Shown piece by piece: positions 59,026 to 64,000 of a DNA stretch of 64,000 nucleotides (the first letter of the stretch is position 1; each line of letters opens with the position of its first letter). The notes beneath the pieces are model-generated. The model did no database searches. It saw nothing but the letters and a program-made list of their open reading frames with translations, and was not told where the DNA came from. Origin of the DNA: Paractinoplanes atraurantiacus (GTDB lineage: Bacteria > Actinomycetota > Actinomycetes > Mycobacteriales > Micromonosporaceae); the NCBI RefSeq assembly GCF_900215205.1, contig NZ_OBDY01000012.1, forward strand, positions 124,001 to 188,000. The letters run 5' to 3'. A program made the translations under genes and the position numbers.

Positions 59026-59044
59026 CCCGCGGTCGGGCGTGTCG
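59026..59044 (-). promoter_or_regulatory. Ribosomal leader element in front of rpsJ
   Basis: Minus strand CGACACGCCCGACCGCGGG, identical over 19 bases to the rpsL leader copy. Its 3' half can fold as CCCG-ACCG-CGGG, here extended by CCGACC/GGTCGG. It lies 109 bases before the rpsJ start. Confidence 0.7.
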
Positions 59045-59143
59045 CGCCTGCACTCAGAAATCTGCGCACAGCAGCAATCCAGATCACGGGGATCTTGGAG
59101 TGTCCAGCGGGCGGCTCAAAAACACACCCCAGACACCCGGCGA

Positions 59144-59175
59144 GGGTGGGCAGCTGCCAAGGCAGCTACCCACCC
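59144..59175 (-). terminator. 15-bp stem-loop after tuf
   Basis: GGGTGGGCAGCTGCC (59144-59158) pairs with GGCAGCTACCCACCC (59161-59175), with one G-U wobble and an AA loop. On the minus strand a T-run (GTTTTTG) follows about 20 bases later. It lies 64 bases after the tuf stop and is probably its terminator. Confidence 0.6.
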
Positions 59176-59238
59176 CGCTCGGACGCAACCTGACTAGTAT
59201 GCCGGAAAGAAGCCGGCAATGCTAATCGGGGTACCTCG

Positions 59239-60432
59239 TCAGACGTTGATCTTCGTGACCGTGCCGGCGCCGACGGTGCGGCCACCCTCACGGATCGCGA
59301 ACTTCAGGCCCTGCTCCATGGCGATCGGCTGGATCAGCTTGACCGACATGCTGGTGGAGTCGCCCGGCATGACCATCTCGGTGCCCTCGGGCAGCGTGAC
59401 GACGCCGGTGACGTCCGTGGTGCGGAAGTAGAACTGCGGGCGGTAGTTCTGGAAGAACGGCGTGTGACGGCCGCCCTCCTCCTTCGAGAGGATGTAGACC
59501 TGGCCCTCGAACTCCGTGTGCGGAGTGCTGGTGCCGGGCTTGACCACGACCATGCCGCGCTCGACGTCCTCGCGCTTGATACCGCGGAGCAGCAGACCGA
59601 CGTTCTCACCCGCGCGGGCCTCGTCGAGCAGCTTGCGGAACATCTCGATGCCGGTGCAGACGGTCTTCGTCGACTTCTCGCGGATGCCGACGATCTCGAC
59701 CTCCTCGTTCGGCTTGAGGATGCCGCGCTCGGCGCGACCCGTGACCACGGTGCCACGACCGGTGATCGTGAAGACGTCCTCGATCGGCATGAGGAACGGC
59801 TTCTCGGTCTCACGCTCGGGCTGCGGGATCGCGGTGTCGACCGCGTTCATCAGCTCGAGGAGCTTGCCGGTCCACTCCTTGTCGCCCTCGAGCGCCTTGA
59901 GCGCCGAGACGCGCACGACCGGCAGGTCGTCGCCCGGGAACTCGTAGGTGCTGAGCAGCTCGCGGACCTCGAGCTCGACGAGCTCGAGGAGCTCCTCGTC
60001 GTCCACCATGTCGCTCTTGTTCAGGGCGACGACGATGTACGGAACGCCGACCTGGCGGGCCAGGAGCACGTGCTCCTTGGTCTGCGGCATCGGGCCGTCG
60101 GTCGCGGCGACCACCAGGATCGCGCCGTCCATCTGGGCGGCACCGGTGATCATGTTCTTGATGTAGTCGGCGTGGCCGGGGCAGTCCACGTGCGCGTAGT
60201 GACGCGCCGCGGTCTGGTACTCGACGTGTGCGATCGAGATCGTGATGCCGCGGGCCTTCTCCTCCGGCGCCTTGTCGATCTCGTCGAACGGGGTGTACGG
60301 GTTGAGGTCCGGGTACTCGTCGTGCAGGACCTTCGTGATGGCCGCAGTCAGCGTCGTCTTACCGTGGTCGATGTGACCAATGGTGCCGATGTTGACGTGC
60401 GGCTTAGTCCGCTCGAACTTCGCCTTCGCCAC
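59239..60432 (-). CDS. tuf: Elongation factor Tu
   Basis: 397-residue GTPase delivering aminoacyl-t[47 protein letters not shown] and [20 protein letters not shown] are diagnostic. The GTG at 60432 with GAGGA upstream gives the standard [11 protein letters not shown] start; the frame is open further up. Confidence 0.99.
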   Translation of the reverse strand: MAKAKFERTKPHVNIGTIGHIDHGKTTLTAAITKVLHDEYPDLNPYTPFDEIDKAPEEKARGITISIAHVEYQTAARHYAHVDCPGHADYIKNMITGAAQMDGAILVVAATDGPMPQTKEHVLLARQVGVPYIVVALNKSDMVDDEELLELVELEVRELLSTYEFPGDDLPVVRVSALKALEGDKEWTGKLLELMNAVDTAIPQPERETEKPFLMPIEDVFTITGRGTVVTGRAERGILKPNEEVEIVGIREKSTKTVCTGIEMFRKLLDEARAGENVGLLLRGIKREDVERGMVVVKPGTSTPHTEFEGQVYILSKEEGGRHTPFFQNYRPQFYFRTTDVTGVVTLPEGTEMVMPGDSTSMSVKLIQPIAMEQGLKFAIREGGRTVGAGTVTKINV

Positions 60433-60512
60433 TGGTGTCCTCCTGTGGACTGTGGTTTTTCTTTCGCCCGGCACGCCCGATAAGGCGATGGGGACTCTGT
60501 CGACTGCTCGCG

Positions 60513-60541
60513 CGCGTGCGGCCCTCGACGGACCGCACGCG
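60513..60541 (-). other. Stem-loop between fusA and tuf
   Basis: CGCGTGCGG (60513-60521) pairs with CCGCACGCG (60533-60541). It begins 20 bases after the fusA stop in a 129-base gap. No T-run follows, so it may weaken rather than stop read-through, and tuf may also have its own promoter. Confidence 0.7.
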
Positions 60542-60561
60542 CCTCAACGCTACGGCGGGGA

Positions 60562-62658
<2,097 letters not shown>

Positions 62659-62711
62659 TTCAATCCCTACTTTTCTTCGTCGTCGTCTCGTGAACCGGTC
62701 CGACTTGCGTC

Positions 62712-62735
62712 CCGGCCCGGTTGTCACCGGGCCGG
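62712..62735 (-). other. 10-bp stem-loop after rpsG
   Basis: CCGGCCCGGT (62712-62721) and ACCGGGCCGG (62726-62735) with a TGTC loop. It begins 10 bases after the rpsG stop in the 87-base gap to fusA. No T-run. Confidence 0.75.
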
Positions 62736-62745
62736 CAGCGGGGTC

Positions 62746-63216
62746 TTACCAGCGGTAGTGCGCGAAGGCCTTGTTGGACTCCGCCATCTTGTGGGTGTCC
62801 TCGCGCCGCTTGACGGCGGCACCGAGGCCGTTGCTGGCGTCGAGCAGCTCGTTCTGGAGACGCTCGATCATGGTCTTCTCACGGCGCGCCTTCGAGTACT
62901 GGACGAGCCAGCGAAGGCCGAGCGTGGTCTGACGCGGGGTGCGGACCTCGACCGGAACCTGGTAGGTCGCGCCACCGACGCGGCGGCTGCGGACCTCGAG
63001 GGTCGGCTTGACGTTGTCCATGGCGCGCTTGAGGATCACCACGGGGTCGGTGCCGCTCTTCTCGCGGGCACCCTCGAGGGCGCCGTACACGATGCGCTCA
63101 GCGAGCTGACGCTTGCCGCCGACCAGGATCTTGTTCACCAGCTGAGTGACCAGCGGCGAGTTGTAAACCGGGTCCGCGACCACTGGGTGGCGCGGAGCGG
63201 GGCCCTTACGCGGCAT
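62746..63216 (-). CDS. rpsG: 30S ribosomal protein S7
   Basis: 156 residues; head-assembly initiator. [40 protein letters not shown] and [18 protein letters not shown] are diagnostic. The ATG at 63216 gives the normal length. It is one base from rpsL. In E. coli S7 represses this operon. Confidence 0.99.
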   Translation of the reverse strand: MPRKGPAPRHPVVADPVYNSPLVTQLVNKILVGGKRQLAERIVYGALEGAREKSGTDPVVILKRAMDNVKPTLEVRSRRVGGATYQVPVEVRTPRQTTLGLRWLVQYSKARREKTMIERLQNELLDASNGLGAAVKRREDTHKMAESNKAFAHYRW

Positions 63217-63217
63217 G

Positions 63218-63592
63218 TCAGCTCTTCTCCTTCTTCGCGCCGTAACGGCTGCGGGCCTGCTTGCGGTTGCGGACACCCTGGGTGTCCAGCGAACCACGGA
63301 CGATCTTGTAGCGGACGCCCGGGAGGTCCTTCACACGACCGCCACGCACGAGCACGATCGAGTGCTCCTGCAGGTTGTGGCCGACGCCCGGGATGTACGC
63401 CGTCACCTCGATCTGGCTGCTGAGCTTCACACGAGCGACCTTGCGCAGCGCAGAGTTCGGCTTCTTGGGGGTAGTGGTGTACACGCGCGTGCACACGCCG
63501 CGCCGCTGAGGGCTCCCCTTCAGCGCCGGCGTCTTGGTCTTGCTCGTCTTAGCCTGGCGGCCCTTTCGGACCAGCTGCTGGATCGTGGGCAC
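63218..63592 (-). CDS. rpsL: 30S ribosomal protein S12
   Basis: 124 residues; decoding-centre protein. [40 protein letters not shown] and [20 protein letters not shown] are diagnostic. Both lysines associated with streptomycin sensitivity are present (KKPNSA; the later loop is wild-type-like, [19 protein letters not shown]), so no resistance substitution is seen. GTG start. First gene of the str operon. Confidence 0.99.
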   Translation of the reverse strand: MPTIQQLVRKGRQAKTSKTKTPALKGSPQRRGVCTRVYTTTPKKPNSALRKVARVKLSSQIEVTAYIPGVGHNLQEHSIVLVRGGRVKDLPGVRYKIVRGSLDTQGVRNRKQARSRYGAKKEKS

Positions 63593-63694
63593 CGGGTTCT
63601 CTCCGCTCCCTTCGGCCGCCTTTCACCGCGACCGCACCGTCTTAGATATGCCTCTGTGTGCCGAAGGCTCCCCATGCCCGGGGGGCTTCCGGCA

Positions 63695-63713
63695 CCCGCG
63701 GTCGGGCGTGTCG
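63695..63713 (-). promoter_or_regulatory. Ribosomal leader element in front of rpsL
   Basis: Minus strand CGACACGCCCGACCGCGGG, 103 bases before the rpsL start and about 155 bases into the predicted transcript. Identical to the rpsJ copy at 59026-59044. Confidence 0.7.
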
Positions 63714-63843
63714 TCCGGCTCACGGTCCCGCCGCGCGTTTGTCAACGCGCACCGGGTCTTGTCTGTGTCGGCGCCCTGAAAAGGCGCCGCGCTCGGCCTG
63801 TCGACCCCGTCGTAGTACTACCGACTCGGGCGCACGCACGAGT

Positions 63844-63863
63844 TGCCCTGGCAAGCCAGGGCA
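63844..63863 (-). promoter_or_regulatory. 9-bp palindrome at the rpsL transcript start
   Basis: TGCCCTGGC-AA-GCCAGGGCA. It starts about 3 bases downstream of the predicted transcription start. It may be an operator or a 5'-end hairpin that protects the mRNA. Confidence 0.55.
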
Positions 63864-63872
63864 CGAGGGGAA

Positions 63873-63901
63873 AGAGTACCCACCCCAAGCATCCAGGTCA
63901 A
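63873..63901 (-). promoter_or_regulatory. Promoter of the str operon (rpsL)
   Basis: On the minus strand TTGACC (63896-63901), exactly 17 bases, TACTCT (63873-63878). This is the best sigma-70-type (HrdB-like) promoter match in the window. The leader would be about 270 bases. Confidence 0.7.
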
Positions 63902-64000
63902 AATGAGCACCTAGTCCTCGTGACGGATACCTCCGAGACAAGTGTACCGGGTGCGTAAACGAACCGGCGCCGCGGTGCCCGATCCGCTGCGGGAAGAGCA

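Larger units (their letters stand above)
58918..59238. other. Leader and intergenic region between tuf and rpsJ
   Basis: 321 bases without a gene. From the tuf side: a 6-bp hairpin TGCCGG/CCGGCA (59200-59218), a 15-bp stem-loop (59144-59175), a T-rich stretch (59115-59125, minus strand GTGTTTTTG), then the leader element (59026-59044). It probably holds a tuf terminator and an rpsJ promoter, but no convincing -35/-10 pair was seen. Confidence 0.6.
63593..64000. other. Leader and upstream region of rpsL
   Basis: 408 bases to the window end with no gene. It holds a promoter (63873-63901), a 9-bp palindrome at the predicted transcript start (63844-63863), a GC hairpin near 63667-63692 and the shared leader element (63695-63713). 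The rpoB-rpoC genes that usually precede rpsL are not seen; the sequence right of 63960 gives no recognisable frame. Confidence 0.7.

Noticed and set aside
63960-64000. Start of an rpoC fragment at the right edge
   Set aside because: The last 40 bases are too short and show no RpoC C-terminal sequence in any frame.

Overview
The window is high-GC DNA from an actinobacterium. The conserved ribosomal gene order, a complete Streptomyces-type conservon, a DUF1023 hydrolase beside a type VII-like small protein, a DUF1707 protein between map and infA, and frequent GTG/TTG starts point to Micromonosporaceae, probably Actinoplanes or a close relative. The genus is an inference from gene content and style, not a database match.

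Left part (1-21.6 kb). The 3' part of groEL converges on a long leftward housekeeping block: a two-gene ABC exporter, tsaD-rimI-tsaB-ung-tsaE (tRNA t6A synthesis and DNA repair), an alpha/beta hydrolase, alr, nnr and acpS. Rightward genes follow (an EspC-like small protein with a DUF1023 hydrolase), then glmS, an MmpS-like membrane protein, a class I aminotransferase, glmM, rpsI and rplM. Most neighbours overlap by 1-8 bases, so translation is probably coupled. glmM and glmS together make glucosamine-6-P and glucosamine-1-P, and alr makes D-alanine, all for the cell wall.

Middle part (21.6-40.8 kb). A mostly non-ribosomal segment lies between rplM-rpsI and truA, genes that are neighbours in many actinobacteria. 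It holds a uroporphyrinogen-III synthase/winged-helix fusion, a conservon (cvnA-D), a divergent lipoprotein/ATPase pair with no permease, a membrane protein, a secreted guanyl-specific RNase, a TPP-riboswitch-controlled thiamine operon (thiE-thiO-thiS-thiG-thiE2-thiD-thiC), an ABC-F protein, an RsmC-like methyltransferase and a one-pass membrane protein.

Right part (40.8-64 kb). The str, S10, spc and alpha ribosomal operons run leftward almost without interruption from rpsL to rplQ and truA, including fusA, tuf, secY, adk, map, infA and rpoA. A DUF1707 membrane protein sits between map and infA. Several intercistronic gaps carry a perfect GC stem-loop just after a stop codon. A 19-base element is identical in the rpsL and rpsJ leaders and recurs with two changes upstream of infA. 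No CRISPR array, tRNA, rRNA, insertion sequence or phage gene was recognised.
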